From assembly GCF_016862095.1 (NCBI RefSeq), contig NZ_BOMH01000007.1, positions 310,001 through 374,000 of the forward strand: a stretch of DNA of 64,000 nucleotides. Reading direction: 5' to 3'. Under the pieces are notes generated by a model. The model saw nothing but the letters and a program-made list of their open reading frames with translations. It was not told where the DNA came from and ran no database searches. This document shows positions 37,206 through 46,184 of the stretch, one piece after another (position 1 is the stretch's first letter; the number at the start of each line of letters is the position of its first letter). This stretch comes from Actinoplanes cyaneus. GTDB lineage: Bacteria > Actinomycetota > Actinomycetes > Mycobacteriales > Micromonosporaceae. The position numbers were made by a program, and so were the translations under genes.

Positions 37206-38645
37206 GTGGTGAACACGGCGGAGTTGACGCCGGCCGGTGAGATGACCGCCGAGGATCTGGGCAGTGTGCACCTGATCGGGATCGGCGGCGTCGGCATGGC
37301 CGGCCTGGCCCGGCTGCTGCTGACCCGGGGCATCCCGGTCTCCGGCAGTGAGCTGCGCGAGTGGCCGGCCCTGGCGGGGATGCGCGCGCTCGGCGGCACG
37401 GTGCACATGGCGCACGAGGCCTCGAACCTGGACGGTGTCGACACTGTCGTCTACTCCACGGCGATCCCGAAGGATCACGTGGAGATGGTCGAGGCGCGCC
37501 GGCGCGGGCTGCGGGTGCTGCACCGTTCCGAGGCGCTGGCCGCGGCGATGACCGGCCGGCAGGCGATCGCGGTGGCGGGCACCCACGGCAAGACCACCAC
37601 CACGTCGATCATGACGGTGATCCTGCAGCACGCCGGGCAGGATCCGTCGTTCGTGATCGGTGGCGAGCTCTCCGCGGCCGGCTCCAACGGCCACCACGGC
37701 AGCGGCCCGCACTTTGTGGCCGAGGCCGACGAGCACGACCGCTCGTTCCTGATCTACCGCCCGCATGTCGCGATCATCACGAACATCGAGGGCGACCACC
37801 TCAACAACTGGGGTGACCTGGAGACGCTCAAGGCGGGCTTCCTGGAGTTCGGCGGCCTGGCCGACGGCTTCGTGGTGACCTGTGCGGACGGGCCGGGCAC
37901 CGAGGAGCTGATCGCGGGGCTCAGGGCACAGGGCAAGACCGTCTTCACGTACGGCGAGTCGCCCGACGCCGACCTGCGCATCAGTGACGTGGTCTCGACC
38001 GTGAGCGGCGTGCGGTACCGCGCGACCCTGCACGGCGAGCCGCTGGGTGAGTTCAAGCTGGCGCTGCCCGGCAAGCACATGGGCCTGAACAGCGCCGCGA
38101 CCGTGCTGACCGCGCTGAAGCTGGGCCTGCCGCTGGAGAAGATCGTCGAGGCGCTGGAGTCGTTCCCGGGGGTGCGGCGCCGCTTCGAGCGCAAGGGCAT
38201 CGCGGCCGGCGTCCGGGTCTACGACGAGTATGCGTACCACCCGACCTCTGTCCTGGCGGCGCTGCGCACGTTGCGGGAGGTGGCCGGCGACGGCCGCCTG
38301 ATCGTGGTCTTCCAGCCGTACCGGGTGTACCGCACCCGGGACCTGCAGGCCGAGCTGGCCGAGGGGCTGGCCCTGGCCGACCAGGCGATCATCATGGAGG
38401 TCTTCGGCCCGGGGGAGACCCGCGGGCCGGGCGAGGGTGGTCTCGCCCTGACCGCCGCGATCGACCTGCCCGCCGATCGCAAGGTCTTCGTGCCGGACTG
38501 GGAGGACGTGCCGGCCGAGGTGGTCCGCCGCAGCCGTCCCGGCGACGTGGTGGTGACCATGGGCGCGCCGCCGATCTCGCTGATGGGCGACGAGTTGCTG
38601 GCCGCGCTCGCCGAGGCGGACCTCCAGCCGGACCTCGCGGGCTGA
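37206..38645 (+). CDS. murC: UDP-MurNAc-L-alanine ligase MurC
   Basis: A 479-residue Mur ligase that adds L-Ala to UDP-MurNAc, the first stem-peptide step. The N-terminal Rossmann motif is IGIGGVGMAGLARLLL, the P-loop is GTHGKTTTTSIM, and EADEHDRSFL and DEYAYHPTSV are MurC signatures. A GTG start (37206 or 37209) follows TGAGGGAG. The gap to murG is 31 bases and to ftsQ three, so it belongs to the ftsW-ftsQ transcript. Confidence 0.96.
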   Translation: MVNTAELTPAGEMTAEDLGSVHLIGIGGVGMAGLARLLLTRGIPVSGSELREWPALAGMRALGGTVHMAHEASNLDGVDTVVYSTAIPKDHVEMVEARRRGLRVLHRSEALAAAMTGRQAIAVAGTHGKTTTTSIMTVILQHAGQDPSFVIGGELSAAGSNGHHGSGPHFVAEADEHDRSFLIYRPHVAIITNIEGDHLNNWGDLETLKAGFLEFGGLADGFVVTCADGPGTEELIAGLRAQGKTVFTYGESPDADLRISDVVSTVSGVRYRATLHGEPLGEFKLALPGKHMGLNSAATVLTALKLGLPLEKIVEALESFPGVRRRFERKGIAAGVRVYDEYAYHPTSVLAALRTLREVAGDGRLIVVFQPYRVYRTRDLQAELAEGLALADQAIIMEVFGPGETRGPGEGGLALTAAIDLPADRKVFVPDWEDVPAEVVRRSRPGDVVVTMGAPPISLMGDELLAALAEADLQPDLAG

Positions 38646-38648
38646 TCC

Positions 38649-39422
38649 GTGGCGGGCGGGGGCACGGGCACGCGCAACTGGCGCCTGGTGCGGGCGGACA
38701 CCGACGCGGTGCCGCCGTCCGCGCGCCGGTTCATGGCCCGTGCCCGGCAGCGCCGGCTGCGGGCCGCTCTGCCCTGGCTCGTCGGCGCCGGGGTGCTGCT
38801 GGTCGCCGGCGCCGTGGTGTGGCTGGTCTACGGCACTGCGGTGTTCGGAGTGAGGACGGTCGAGGTGGCCGGCACGCAGACGATCGATCCGGCGCAGGTG
38901 CGCGCCGCGGCGGCGGTGCCGGAGCGGCGACCGCTGGCCCGGGTCGATCTGGGGGAGGTCGGCGCGCGGGTGCGCGGGCTGGCCCCCGTGGACAAGGTGA
39001 CCGTCACCCGGAGCTGGCCGTCCACCGTGCGCATCGAGGTGGTCGAGCGGGTGGCGGTGGCCGCGGTGCCGGTCGACGGCCGGTTCACCCTGATCGACGA
39101 CGACGGGGTGCCCTTCCGGCAGGTCGCGGCGGCGCCGTCAGGGGTGCCGCTGGCGCGGTTGTCGTCGCCGGGGCCGGCCGACGCGAACACCGGGTCGGCG
39201 CTGAAGGTTCTCGCGGCGCTCAGCGACGATCTGCGGGAACAACTGGCGGCGGTCTCGGTGACGTCACCGGTGGCGATCCGGCTGGAGTTGCGTGACAAGC
39301 GAGTGGTGATCTGGGGTGACGACACCGAGAGCCCGCTGAAGAGCGAGGTGGCCACCGCGCTGCTGTCCCGCAAGGCCACCGAGATCGACGTGAGCGCGCC
39401 TCAGATAGTCACGATCCGGTAA
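38649..39422 (+). CDS. ftsQ: FtsQ, divisome protein with POTRA domain
   Basis: A 257-residue bitopic membrane protein. A basic cytoplasmic segment of about 40 residues, one membrane helix (LPWLVGAGVLLVAGAVVWLVY) and an outside POTRA domain (VFGVRTVEVAGTQTIDPAQV) followed by the FtsQ/DivIB beta domain (SWPSTVRIEVVERVAVA) are in the usual order. FtsQ binds FtsL and FtsB and recruits the septal synthase. The GTG start lies three bases after the murC stop. An AT-rich promoter region follows the gene. Confidence 0.92.
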   Translation: MAGGGTGTRNWRLVRADTDAVPPSARRFMARARQRRLRAALPWLVGAGVLLVAGAVVWLVYGTAVFGVRTVEVAGTQTIDPAQVRAAAAVPERRPLARVDLGEVGARVRGLAPVDKVTVTRSWPSTVRIEVVERVAVAAVPVDGRFTLIDDDGVPFRQVAAAPSGVPLARLSSPGPADANTGSALKVLAALSDDLREQLAAVSVTSPVAIRLELRDKRVVIWGDDTESPLKSEVATALLSRKATEIDVSAPQIVTIR

Positions 39423-39562
39423 GTAATTACTAAACCGACAAAAACGTACGAACGGATCATTTGGTCCGAGGTTACGGGTGAGTCGCATAGTCGCCACGTA
39501 AGCGGACGCGACACGCCGCGCCGGTTCTTTGGTCCCGGCGCGATGTCCGCATACGTTGCGTC

Positions 39563-39606
39563 GAGAGGTTTGAGTGGTTGACATAACTCTAAACCTCTAG
39601 TAGAGG
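39563..39606 (+). promoter_or_regulatory. ftsZ: ftsZ promoter with overlapping inverted repeat
   Basis: TTGACA at 39578-39583 and TAGAGG at 39601-39606 are 17 bases apart. They are embedded in an inverted repeat, GAGAGGTTT (39563-39571) and AAACCTCTA (39591-39599), and the -10 side adds CCTCTAGTAGAGG. CTAAACC also occurs after the ftsQ stop. The perfect -35 match supports a vegetative promoter; the inverted repeat could be an operator or a leader hairpin. Confidence 0.55.
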
Positions 39607-39718
39607 GTGAGGGTTTCCTCGCCCTCCCTTGTACGGCAGTGGACGTCGAAGTGCGGATCCCCCTCGGAACCGCAGGGGCCCTCGACGTCCGCCAACCCCG
39701 AAGGGAAGGCTGAGCCCG

Positions 39719-40843
39719 ATGACACCTCCGCACAACTACCTTGCGGTTATCAAGGTCGTAGGCATCGGCGGCGGCGGCGTGAACGCCGTGAACCGCATGA
39801 TCGAGGTTGGGCTCAAAGGCGTCGAGTTCATCGCGATCAACACCGATGCGCAGGCCCTGCTGATGAGTGACGCCGACGTCAAGCTGGACGTCGGCCGGGA
39901 ATTGACGCGTGGCCTGGGAGCCGGTGCCCAGCCCGACGTCGGCAAGAACGCCGCCGAGGACCACCGTGACGAGATCGAGGAGGTCCTCAAGGGGGCCGAC
40001 ATGGTCTTCGTCACGTGCGGCGAGGGCGGCGGCACCGGCACCGGTGGCGCCCCGGTGGTGGCCAACATCGCCCGGAAGCTCGGCGCGCTGACCATCGGCG
40101 TGGTGACCCGCCCGTTCTCGTTCGAGGGCAAGCGGCGTCAGGTCCAGGCCGAGGCCGGCATCGACGAGCTGCGCAACCAGTGCGACACGCTGATCGTGAT
40201 CCCGAACGACCGGCTGCTCGCGCTCGGCGACCGCGGCATCAGCATGATGGACGCGTTCCGTCAGGCCGACCAGGTGCTGCTCTCCGGCGTGCAGGGCATC
40301 ACCGACCTGATCACCACGCCGGGTCTGATCAACCTGGACTTCGCCGACGTCAAGAGCGTCATGAGCAACGCGGGCAGCGCGCTCATGGGCATCGGCAGCG
40401 CGCGCGGCGACAACCGGGCGGTCGAGGCGGCCGAGCGGGCGATCTCCAGCCCGCTGCTCGAGCAGAGCATGGACGGCGCGCGTGGCGTTCTGCTCTCCAT
40501 CGCGGGCGGCTCCGACCTGGGCTTGTTCGAGATCAACGACGCGGCGCAACTGGTCACCGACGCGGCCCACCCGGACGCGAACATCATCTTCGGCGCGGTC
40601 ATCGACGACGCGCTCGGCGACGAGGTGCGGGTGACAGTGATCGCCGCGGGGTTCGACGGGGGGACACCGTCCTACAAGCCGGCCGATGCGGTGCGCAAGC
40701 AGAACACCCCGCCGGCCGTGTCCACCTCGGCCCCGCTGCCGGCGATCACGCCGCCGGTCACCCCGCCGACCCCGGCGCCGCGCAAGCACAACGTGCTCTT
40801 CGACGACGTGGACGTGCCGGATTTCCTGAAGAACGGGTCCTGA
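39719..40843 (+). CDS. ftsZ: Cell division tubulin FtsZ
   Basis: A 374-residue tubulin-like GTPase that forms the Z ring. [13 protein letters not shown] and the tubulin signature [10 protein letters not shown] bind GTP; the T7 region ([11 protein letters not shown]) completes the active site across the filament interface. A Pro-rich linker (about residues 320-360) leads to the conserved C-terminal peptide DVPDFLK, which docks SepF and other partners. The ATG at 39719 follows AAGGGAAGG and gives the standard actinobacterial start [15 protein letters not shown]; the frame is open upstream but that part is not conserved. Confidence 0.97.
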   Translation: MTPPHNYLAVIKVVGIGGGGVNAVNRMIEVGLKGVEFIAINTDAQALLMSDADVKLDVGRELTRGLGAGAQPDVGKNAAEDHRDEIEEVLKGADMVFVTCGEGGGTGTGGAPVVANIARKLGALTIGVVTRPFSFEGKRRQVQAEAGIDELRNQCDTLIVIPNDRLLALGDRGISMMDAFRQADQVLLSGVQGITDLITTPGLINLDFADVKSVMSNAGSALMGIGSARGDNRAVEAAERAISSPLLEQSMDGARGVLLSIAGGSDLGLFEINDAAQLVTDAAHPDANIIFGAVIDDALGDEVRVTVIAAGFDGGTPSYKPADAVRKQNTPPAVSTSAPLPAITPPVTPPTPAPRKHNVLFDDVDVPDFLKNGS

Positions 40844-40858
40844 CCGCGTTCGTGGCCC

Positions 40859-41581
40859 ATGACACAGGTGTTTGACGAGGGGCGGCGGGCCGAGCTCGCC
40901 GCCAATCTCCAGCAGGTGCGCGAGCGGATCGTGCGTGCGTGCGCGGCGGCCGGCCGGCCGCCGGACGAGGTCACGCTGACCGCGGTGACGAAGACCTACC
41001 CGGCGAGCGACGTGCTGTTGCTCGCCGGTCTCGGCGTCACCGACGTCGGGGAGAACCGGGACCAGGACGCCTCCGGCAAGGCGGCGCAGGTCCGGGCCGC
41101 CGGCGTGCGCCTGCGCTGGCATTTCGTCGGCCAGCTGCAGAGGAACAAGGCAAAGTCGGTTTGCGCGTACGCCGATGTGGTCGAGTCCGTGGACTCGCTC
41201 CGCCTCGTCACGGCGCTGGACCGCGCCGCCGTCGCGGCCGCCCGTGACGAGCCGCTCGAGGTGCTGGTCCAGGTGAGCCTGGACGGCGACCCGGCGCGCG
41301 GCGGCGTGATTGGTGACGATCTCTGGCGGGTATCCGACGCGGTGGCCTCATCGGAGGGTCTGCGGCTGGGCGGGCTGATGGCCGTGGCCCCGCTCGGCGA
41401 GGACCCGGGCCGTGCCTTCGCGAGACTGGCCGATGTGGCTGGTCAGCTGGCCGTTGCGCACCCCGGTGCGACGACGGTCTCGGCGGGCATGAGCGGGGAC
41501 CTGGAGGCGGCGATCCGGCATGGGGCGACACACGTACGGATCGGTACATCTTTACTCGGGATGCGAAACTCGCTGCGGTAG
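40859..41581 (+). CDS. yggS: YggS/PLPBP family pyridoxal phosphate-binding protein
   Basis: A 240-residue protein of the PLP homeostasis family. The lysine that binds PLP is K45 in VTKTYPASD, and GENRDQDASGKA, HFVGQLQRNKAK and MSGDLEAAIRHGATHVRIG are family motifs. It has no known catalytic reaction but keeps free PLP in balance; it is widely encoded next to ftsZ and sepF. It starts 15 bases after ftsZ. The pgeF gene that frequently lies between ftsZ and yggS in actinobacteria is not present. Confidence 0.93.
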   Translation: MTQVFDEGRRAELAANLQQVRERIVRACAAAGRPPDEVTLTAVTKTYPASDVLLLAGLGVTDVGENRDQDASGKAAQVRAAGVRLRWHFVGQLQRNKAKSVCAYADVVESVDSLRLVTALDRAAVAAARDEPLEVLVQVSLDGDPARGGVIGDDLWRVSDAVASSEGLRLGGLMAVAPLGEDPGRAFARLADVAGQLAVAHPGATTVSAGMSGDLEAAIRHGATHVRIGTSLLGMRNSLR

Positions 41582-41773
41582 CCTTGCGGCGGGCAGCAAA
41601 CTACACAGGTGTTGTTTTGCGCGACGCGCCACCGCCCGGCGGCCGTTGCGTCCGACGACGCAGCGTCGCAGCGGGTCACGGGTCCTGATCGGACCTGATG
41701 TCCGGCTCGCCAAGGGGGGCGCGGCACGCCATGAGGGGGCGCGGGCCGCAGGAGCGGACGGAGGTGGGGGCAC

Positions 41774-42535
41774 ATGAGTACTTTCCGGAAGGCGGCCGTC
41801 TGGCTGGGCCTGGCCGAGGAGGAGGACGAGCGCGACGACTACGAGGAGCGCGGATACCAGCAGGAGCGCCCCTACCGGTCGTCCCGCGGTGGCCGCGATC
41901 ACGACCGTGAGCACCGTTACTCGTCGCGCGACGGTTACTCCGACGGCTTCGACGACGACGAGGTCGAGGAGGAGCGGCCGGTGCCCCGCTCGCGCCCGGA
42001 CCGTGATCGTCCGGAGCGGGACCGGTCCGAGCGTTCCGGCCGGCTCAGTGAGCGCGTCTCCTCGGTGCGCGCCGACCTGGACCGGGAGGACGACGACCGG
42101 ATCGAGCGGGGCAGCAGTGTCCGCTCCATCACCCGCCCCTCGCCCGCGCCCGAGCAGTCCTCGGCGATGACCTACTCCACCCGGGAGAACCTGGCGCTCG
42201 CTCCGCAGCCGGCGCACCAGCCGCAGGTCCAGCACCGGCCGATCGAGGAGGAGCAGCGGTACCAGATCACCACGCTGCACCCCACGACGTACCGCGAGGC
42301 ACGCACGATCGGCGAGCACTTCCGCGACGGTGTGCCGGTCATCATCAACCTCACCGAGATGGACGAGTCGGACGCCCGCCGTCTGGTCGACTTCGCCGCC
42401 GGGCTGGCGTTCGGCCTGCGGGGTACGATCGAGCGCGTGACCAACCGGGTTTTCCTGCTCTCACCGGCGAATGTCCAGGTCACCGCAGAGGACAAGGCCA
42501 AGATCGCTGAGGGTGGCTTCTTCACTCAGAGTTGA
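41774..42535 (+). CDS. sepF: SepF, Z-ring membrane anchor
   Basis: A 253-residue protein. The N-terminal amphipathic helix ([18 protein letters not shown]) anchors it to the membrane, a long charged, Arg/Asp-rich linker (residues 20-150) follows, and the C-terminal SepF core contains [39 protein letters not shown] and NRVFLLSP. In actinobacteria, which lack FtsA, SepF tethers FtsZ to the membrane. The ATG at 41774 follows GGAGGTGGGGG. The 190 bases upstream hold no recognisable element. Confidence 0.94.
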   Translation: MSTFRKAAVWLGLAEEEDERDDYEERGYQQERPYRSSRGGRDHDREHRYSSRDGYSDGFDDDEVEEERPVPRSRPDRDRPERDRSERSGRLSERVSSVRADLDREDDDRIERGSSVRSITRPSPAPEQSSAMTYSTRENLALAPQPAHQPQVQHRPIEEEQRYQITTLHPTTYREARTIGEHFRDGVPVIINLTEMDESDARRLVDFAAGLAFGLRGTIERVTNRVFLLSPANVQVTAEDKAKIAEGGFFTQS

Positions 42536-42558
42536 CCCGAACGAGGGATCCGCCGGAC

Positions 42559-42864
42559 GTGCTGTCGATCGTGTTCCAAATCCTCTACCTGTTGGTGTAC
42601 TTCTTCTTCCTGCTGCTGCTGGGCAGGTTCGTGCTGGGAGCGGTGCTTCAGTACGGACGCCGCTGGCAACCCGGCCGAGGTGCGTCCGCCACACTCGAAT
42701 TGGTGTGGAGCGTCACGGATCCGCCCCTCAAGGCGTTGAGGCGTGTGATCCCACCGCTGCGCATTGGTAACGTGAGTTTGGACCTGGCTTCCATCGTGCT
42801 GCTGGTTATCCTGTTCGTGCTCATGGAGTTAGTGCTACGTAATCTCATCCTGAACTACAGCTAG
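42559..42864 (+). CDS. YggT family membrane protein
   Basis: A 101-residue protein with two hydrophobic segments (LSIVFQILYLLVYFFFLLLLGRF and the C-terminal ASIVLLVILFVLMELVLRN; lengths given by position 2-24 and 77-95) around the YggT motif DPPLKALRRVIPPLRIGN. YggT proteins are encoded near sepF and divIVA in many Gram-positive bacteria; a role in osmotic tolerance or division has been suggested but not settled. The GTG at 42559 follows ACGAGGGATC. Confidence 0.88.
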   Translation: MLSIVFQILYLLVYFFFLLLLGRFVLGAVLQYGRRWQPGRGASATLELVWSVTDPPLKALRRVIPPLRIGNVSLDLASIVLLVILFVLMELVLRNLILNYS

Positions 42865-42907
42865 ACAGCAGCCCCAACCGCGGCCGCGACTGACCCGAGG
42901 AGTTTCG

Positions 42908-43720
42908 ATGCCGCTGACCCCGGCCGACGTGCATAACGTCGCCTTCAAGAAGCCCCCGATCGGCAAGCGGGGGTATGACGAGGAGGAGGTCGACGCCTTC
43001 CTTGACGAGGTCGAGCGCGAGCTCGCCCGTCTGATCGAGGAGAACAACGAGCTGCGCGCCCAGGTGGAGCGCGGCGGCCGGGGTGGCGCGCCAGCCGGCC
43101 CGGGCGCCGACCCTCGCCTCGCGGCCGAGCTCAACGACCTGAAGGCCCAGCTGGACCGTGTGCAGCGGGACAAGTCGTCCGCCGAGCAGGCGGCCCGGCA
43201 GATGCAGGCCGAGCTGGAGCAGGTGCGCACCCAGGGCCCCGGCCCCGGTGCCGGCCCGACCGGCGCCGACGGTGAGCAGCAGGCTCTCCGCGTGCTGATG
43301 ATGGCCCAGCGCACCGCCGACGACCACGTGTCCGACGCCCGCCGCGAGGCCGACAAGCTGCTCTCCGACGCCCGTTCCAAGGCGGAGGAGGTCACCCGCG
43401 AGGCCCGGGCCAAGGCCGACGCCCTCGAGCGCGACGCGCGTCAGCGGCACCAGGAGGCCATGGGCGGCCTGGACGCCAAGCGGACCGCGCTGCAGAAGCA
43501 CATCGAGGAGCTCAAGCAGTTCGAGCGGGAGTACCGCACGCGGCTGAAGGCCTACCTGGAGAGCCAGCTGCGCGACCTCGACGGCCGTGGCCAGGGCCTG
43601 GAGGCCGAGATGGCCCGGGCCGACGCCAGCCGTTCGGTCGGTGGCTCCGGTGGTCTCGCCGCGGCCGGCCTGGCCGGTTCCTACGGCGGCCGCTCCAACG
43701 CCATCGAATCGGGTCGCTGA
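42908..43720 (+). CDS. divIVA: DivIVA/Wag31 polar growth scaffold
   Basis: A 270-residue coiled-coil protein. The N-terminal DivIVA domain (LTPADVHNVAFKKPPIGKRG, then YDEEEVDAFLDEVE) binds curved membrane and is followed by two coiled-coil blocks separated by a Gly/Pro-rich linker (about residues 55-135 include it). In actinobacteria this protein marks the cell poles and directs tip growth and wall synthesis. The ATG follows CCGAGGAG. It ends the division cluster. Confidence 0.95.
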   Translation: MPLTPADVHNVAFKKPPIGKRGYDEEEVDAFLDEVERELARLIEENNELRAQVERGGRGGAPAGPGADPRLAAELNDLKAQLDRVQRDKSSAEQAARQMQAELEQVRTQGPGPGAGPTGADGEQQALRVLMMAQRTADDHVSDARREADKLLSDARSKAEEVTREARAKADALERDARQRHQEAMGGLDAKRTALQKHIEELKQFEREYRTRLKAYLESQLRDLDGRGQGLEAEMARADASRSVGGSGGLAAAGLAGSYGGRSNAIESGR

Positions 43721-43751
43721 CCACAGCCCCGCACCTCGACGAGGATGAGCC

Positions 43752-44894
43752 ATGATTCCTGCTAGTTTCCCGCTCATCCTCGTCGCGGTGGTGTGCCTCG
43801 CGATCGGCCTGATCCGCGGGTCGAGCAGCCTTCTCATAGCGTCGATCGTGGCCAACCTGCTGGTCGCGGTCGTTCTTGTCGTCGGCCTGCGGCAGCGCGC
43901 CGCGGCCCGCCACGCTGACGCGCCCGAGCCGGCTGACCCGCTGGACGACTCCGTCCCGCCCGGTCCCGCTCCGCGCCGCACCGCTGGGGCGTCCGACGCC
44001 CACGATTCTGCCCCGGCCGGCGCCGCGTTCGCAGCCGATTCCGGGTTCGCCGGCGACTCCGCGCACGCCGGGATCCCCGCCTCCGAGCCTCACGTCTCCG
44101 AGCCTCATGCCTCCGACTCCTCCGCGCCCGGCCGTTCCGCCGCGGCGGGTGGGGCCGACCCGATCGGCTTCCCCGCCGCCGAAGAGGTATACGGGCCGGG
44201 CACGGTCATCGATCAAGAACCGGACCACGATCTTCCGCGTACGGGTGAAGGCGCGCGTGCCGCGGGAACACATCTCCCGGGCGAATCCGTCGTTTCGCCG
44301 GCCGCCGAGGCGGACTACCGAGCCGCGTCGTCGACGATCGGGGCGGCCCGCCGCAACGAGGCGGACGAGCAGGCCTGGCGCCGCCCGGCCGCCCCGCACG
44401 AGCCCGCCGCCACCGGCCCCGCCGACTCGTTCGCGGCCGGCTCGCCGGGCGGCTCCGCTGCTTCCGGGCCGGGGTCCTCTGCCGCCGGCTCCGCCCGGCC
44501 GGGCGCTTCCGGGCCGGGGTCCCCTGACACCGGCTCCACCCCGCCGGCCGCCGGGGATCGGGCGGCCGCCTTCCCGGCGCAGGGCTCCGGGGCCGATCCG
44601 GTGGAGCCGGATCCCGTGCTCGGCGACGAGTTCGGCGAGCCGGACGCGGACGATCCCGACGACGAGCCGCTGCCGCAGTCGGTGCGGCCGACGGACGCGG
44701 TCCGGGTCGCGCGGCTGGGCATCGAGGTCCTGGTGGTGGACGGGCGCCCGCGCTTCCACATGGCGGACTGCCCGCACCTTGTCGGCCGGCTCACCGAGTC
44801 GCTGCCGGCGGCGGAGGCCGTGGAGCTGGGCTTCAGCCCGTGCGGTCTGTGCCGCCCGGTGGACCGCCTCCTCGGCGTCGACGCCCACCGCTGA
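43752..44894 (+). CDS. Membrane protein with C-terminal Cys/His motif, unknown
   Basis: A 380-residue protein with two N-terminal membrane helices (about residues 5-20 and 26-46), a long Ala/Pro/Ser/Asp-rich linker (residues about 55-315) and a compact C-terminal domain. That domain reads VLVVDGRPRFHMADCPHLV and, later, GFSPCGLC, so H-x3-C-x2-H and C-x2-C could bind a metal ion, probably zinc. It follows divIVA by 31 bases and may be co-transcribed, suggesting a link to polar growth, but no function is known to me. The low-complexity linker has codon use similar to its neighbours. Confidence 0.7.
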   Translation: MIPASFPLILVAVVCLAIGLIRGSSSLLIASIVANLLVAVVLVVGLRQRAAARHADAPEPADPLDDSVPPGPAPRRTAGASDAHDSAPAGAAFAADSGFAGDSAHAGIPASEPHVSEPHASDSSAPGRSAAAGGADPIGFPAAEEVYGPGTVIDQEPDHDLPRTGEGARAAGTHLPGESVVSPAAEADYRAASSTIGAARRNEADEQAWRRPAAPHEPAATGPADSFAAGSPGGSAASGPGSSAAGSARPGASGPGSPDTGSTPPAAGDRAAAFPAQGSGADPVEPDPVLGDEFGEPDADDPDDEPLPQSVRPTDAVRVARLGIEVLVVDGRPRFHMADCPHLVGRLTESLPAAEAVELGFSPCGLCRPVDRLLGVDAHR

Positions 44895-44900
44895 CCGGGC

Positions 44901-45206
44901 GTGGGTGATCGAAGCCGGAGTTCCGGGGTCTCCGTGGCGGTGCGCGTCCGGCCCGGGGCCGGGCGGACCCGGGTCGGCGGCAGTTATCCCGGCCCGCACG
45001 GAGCGGCGCTGATCGTCGCGGTGGGGGCGCCCGCGGTGGACGGCCGGGCCACCGAGGCGGTCCGGCGGGCGCTGGCGGACGCGCTGGGGGTGCGGGCCGC
45101 CGACGTCGCGCTGCGGATCGGCGCCACCAGCCGGGACAAGGTCTTCACCGTGGACGCCCCGGCCGGCGAGGTCGAGTCCCGGCTCGCCCGGCTGCTCACC
45201 GGCTGA
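44901..45206 (+). CDS. DUF167 (YggU) family protein
   Basis: A 101-residue protein with the DUF167 pattern VRVRPGAGRTRVGG, VAVGAPAVDGRATEAVRRALADAL and GATSRDKVFTV (each family block located at about residues 14-27, 40-64 and 74-84). The fold is known from structures but the role is not. The GTG at 44901 starts six bases after the preceding stop. Confidence 0.88.
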   Translation: MGDRSRSSGVSVAVRVRPGAGRTRVGGSYPGPHGAALIVAVGAPAVDGRATEAVRRALADALGVRAADVALRIGATSRDKVFTVDAPAGEVESRLARLLTG

Positions 45207-45451
45207 GACCGGCCGTGACGGCGGGACCGGTGAGGCGCCCGGCTGCTCGCGGCCCTCGGGGCGGCGGCAGGGAAAGGCCTGGTGAGACGCTCGGCGGCCG
45301 GAGAGCGGCGGGGCAGGCAAGCGCCTGGTGAGGGACCGACCTGCTGGGGTGACAACTCGTGATGCCGGAGTGACTCGGGGTGTATCGTCGGGTATCCGAC
45401 GGGCGACGGCAGGTTCGTGCCGGTTTGCCGGGAGCCGCGAACCCGAAGCGG

Positions 45452-45480
45452 TTGTCGGCGCATCTCACGTTCCGTATCCT
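45452..45480 (+). promoter_or_regulatory. Candidate promoter of the traR/dksA-lspA-rluD operon
   Basis: TTGTCG at 45452-45457 and TATCCT at 45475-45480 are exactly 17 bases apart. The -10 has the actinobacterial TANNNT form. It is 294 bases before the first start codon. Confidence 0.5.
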
Positions 45481-45590
45481 TGCCAACCTCGCCGAGTGCG
45501 CGGTCAGTTTCGCGCCGCGTCGCTGGTGCGGGTGGGGCAAGATCTACGGCGTCGGCCGGGCCGCGCCGGGCGCACCGGAGCGGCCGCCCG

Positions 45591-45678
45591 GGCAGAGCAC
45601 GCAGGATCGCCCCGGCAGAGGCACGCAGAATCGTCCGGGCAGGGGAACGCAGGATCGTCCCGGGCAGGGCACGGGGGA
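45591..45678. repeat. 23-25-bp tandem repeat in the leader region
   Basis: Units starting GGCAG(A/G)G and containing ACGCAG(G/A)ATCG begin at 45591, 45614, 45638 and 45663, the last being incomplete. If the promoter at 45452 is right, these lie in the 5-prime untranslated region. Confidence 0.7.
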
Positions 45679-45773
45679 AGACAGGGGAACCGGCACAGGC
45701 GGTCCGCGAGGGGCCGGCCGTCCGGTCCCGAGGACCGCTGATCGCCGCGCCGGGCGCGGGTGAGGGAGCGACG

Positions 45774-46184
45774 ATGGCCAAGGCAACCGACACGCGGTCC
45801 GCATCGACCGCCGGGCAGGCCCGCAGCGCGGCGGAGACCGAGGAGATCCGGGTGGCGCTGGTGACCCGGCTGACCGAGCTGCAGGCCGAGTACGATCATG
45901 CGCTCAGTGAGATCACCGAGCTCTCGCGCGAGCGGCTCGCCGACTCGGCCGGGGACGACCAGGCCGACACCGGGACCAAGACGTTCGAGCGCGAGCAGGA
46001 GATCACGTTGGCCAACAACCTGCTCGAGCGGATCACACAGGTGGAACGCGCCATCGATCGGCTCGGGGCGGGCAACTACGGTTGGTGCGAGCGGTGCGGT
46101 AACCAGATCCCGGTGGAGCGACTGGCCGCGTTCCCGTCCGCGACTCTCTGTGTCTCTTGCAAGCAGTTGGAGGAAAGACGCTGA
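45774..46184 (+). CDS. TraR/DksA family zinc-finger protein
   Basis: A 136-residue protein with an N-terminal coiled coil (VALVTRLTELQAEYDHALSE, EREQEITLANNLLERITQVE) and a C-terminal four-Cys zinc finger (WCERCGNQ and LCVSCK). These resemble DksA-type proteins that enter the secondary channel of RNA polymerase, and also the RbpA-independent small TraR proteins of actinobacteria; the acidic DxxDA tip of true DksA is not clear. The ATG follows TGAGGGAG. Its stop overlaps the lspA start, placing it first in a traR-lspA-rluD operon. Confidence 0.85.
   Translation: MAKATDTRSASTAGQARSAAETEEIRVALVTRLTELQAEYDHALSEITELSRERLADSAGDDQADTGTKTFEREQEITLANNLLERITQVERAIDRLGAGNYGWCERCGNQIPVERLAAFPSATLCVSCKQLEERR

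Larger units (their letters stand above)
45207..45773. other. Intergenic region with promoter and short tandem repeats
   Basis: About 570 bases without a supported gene. It contains the promoter candidate at 45452-45480 and a 23-25-bp tandem repeat at 45591-45678. Long open frames cross it, including one in frame with the downstream zinc-finger gene, but they read as low-complexity Arg/Gly sequence and show no start with a ribosome site. Confidence 0.6.

Noticed and set aside
45417..45773. N-terminal extension of the TraR/DksA protein
   Set aside because: It reads as Arg/Ala/Gly low complexity over a tandem repeat and promoter candidate; the ATG at 45774 has a proper ribosome site.
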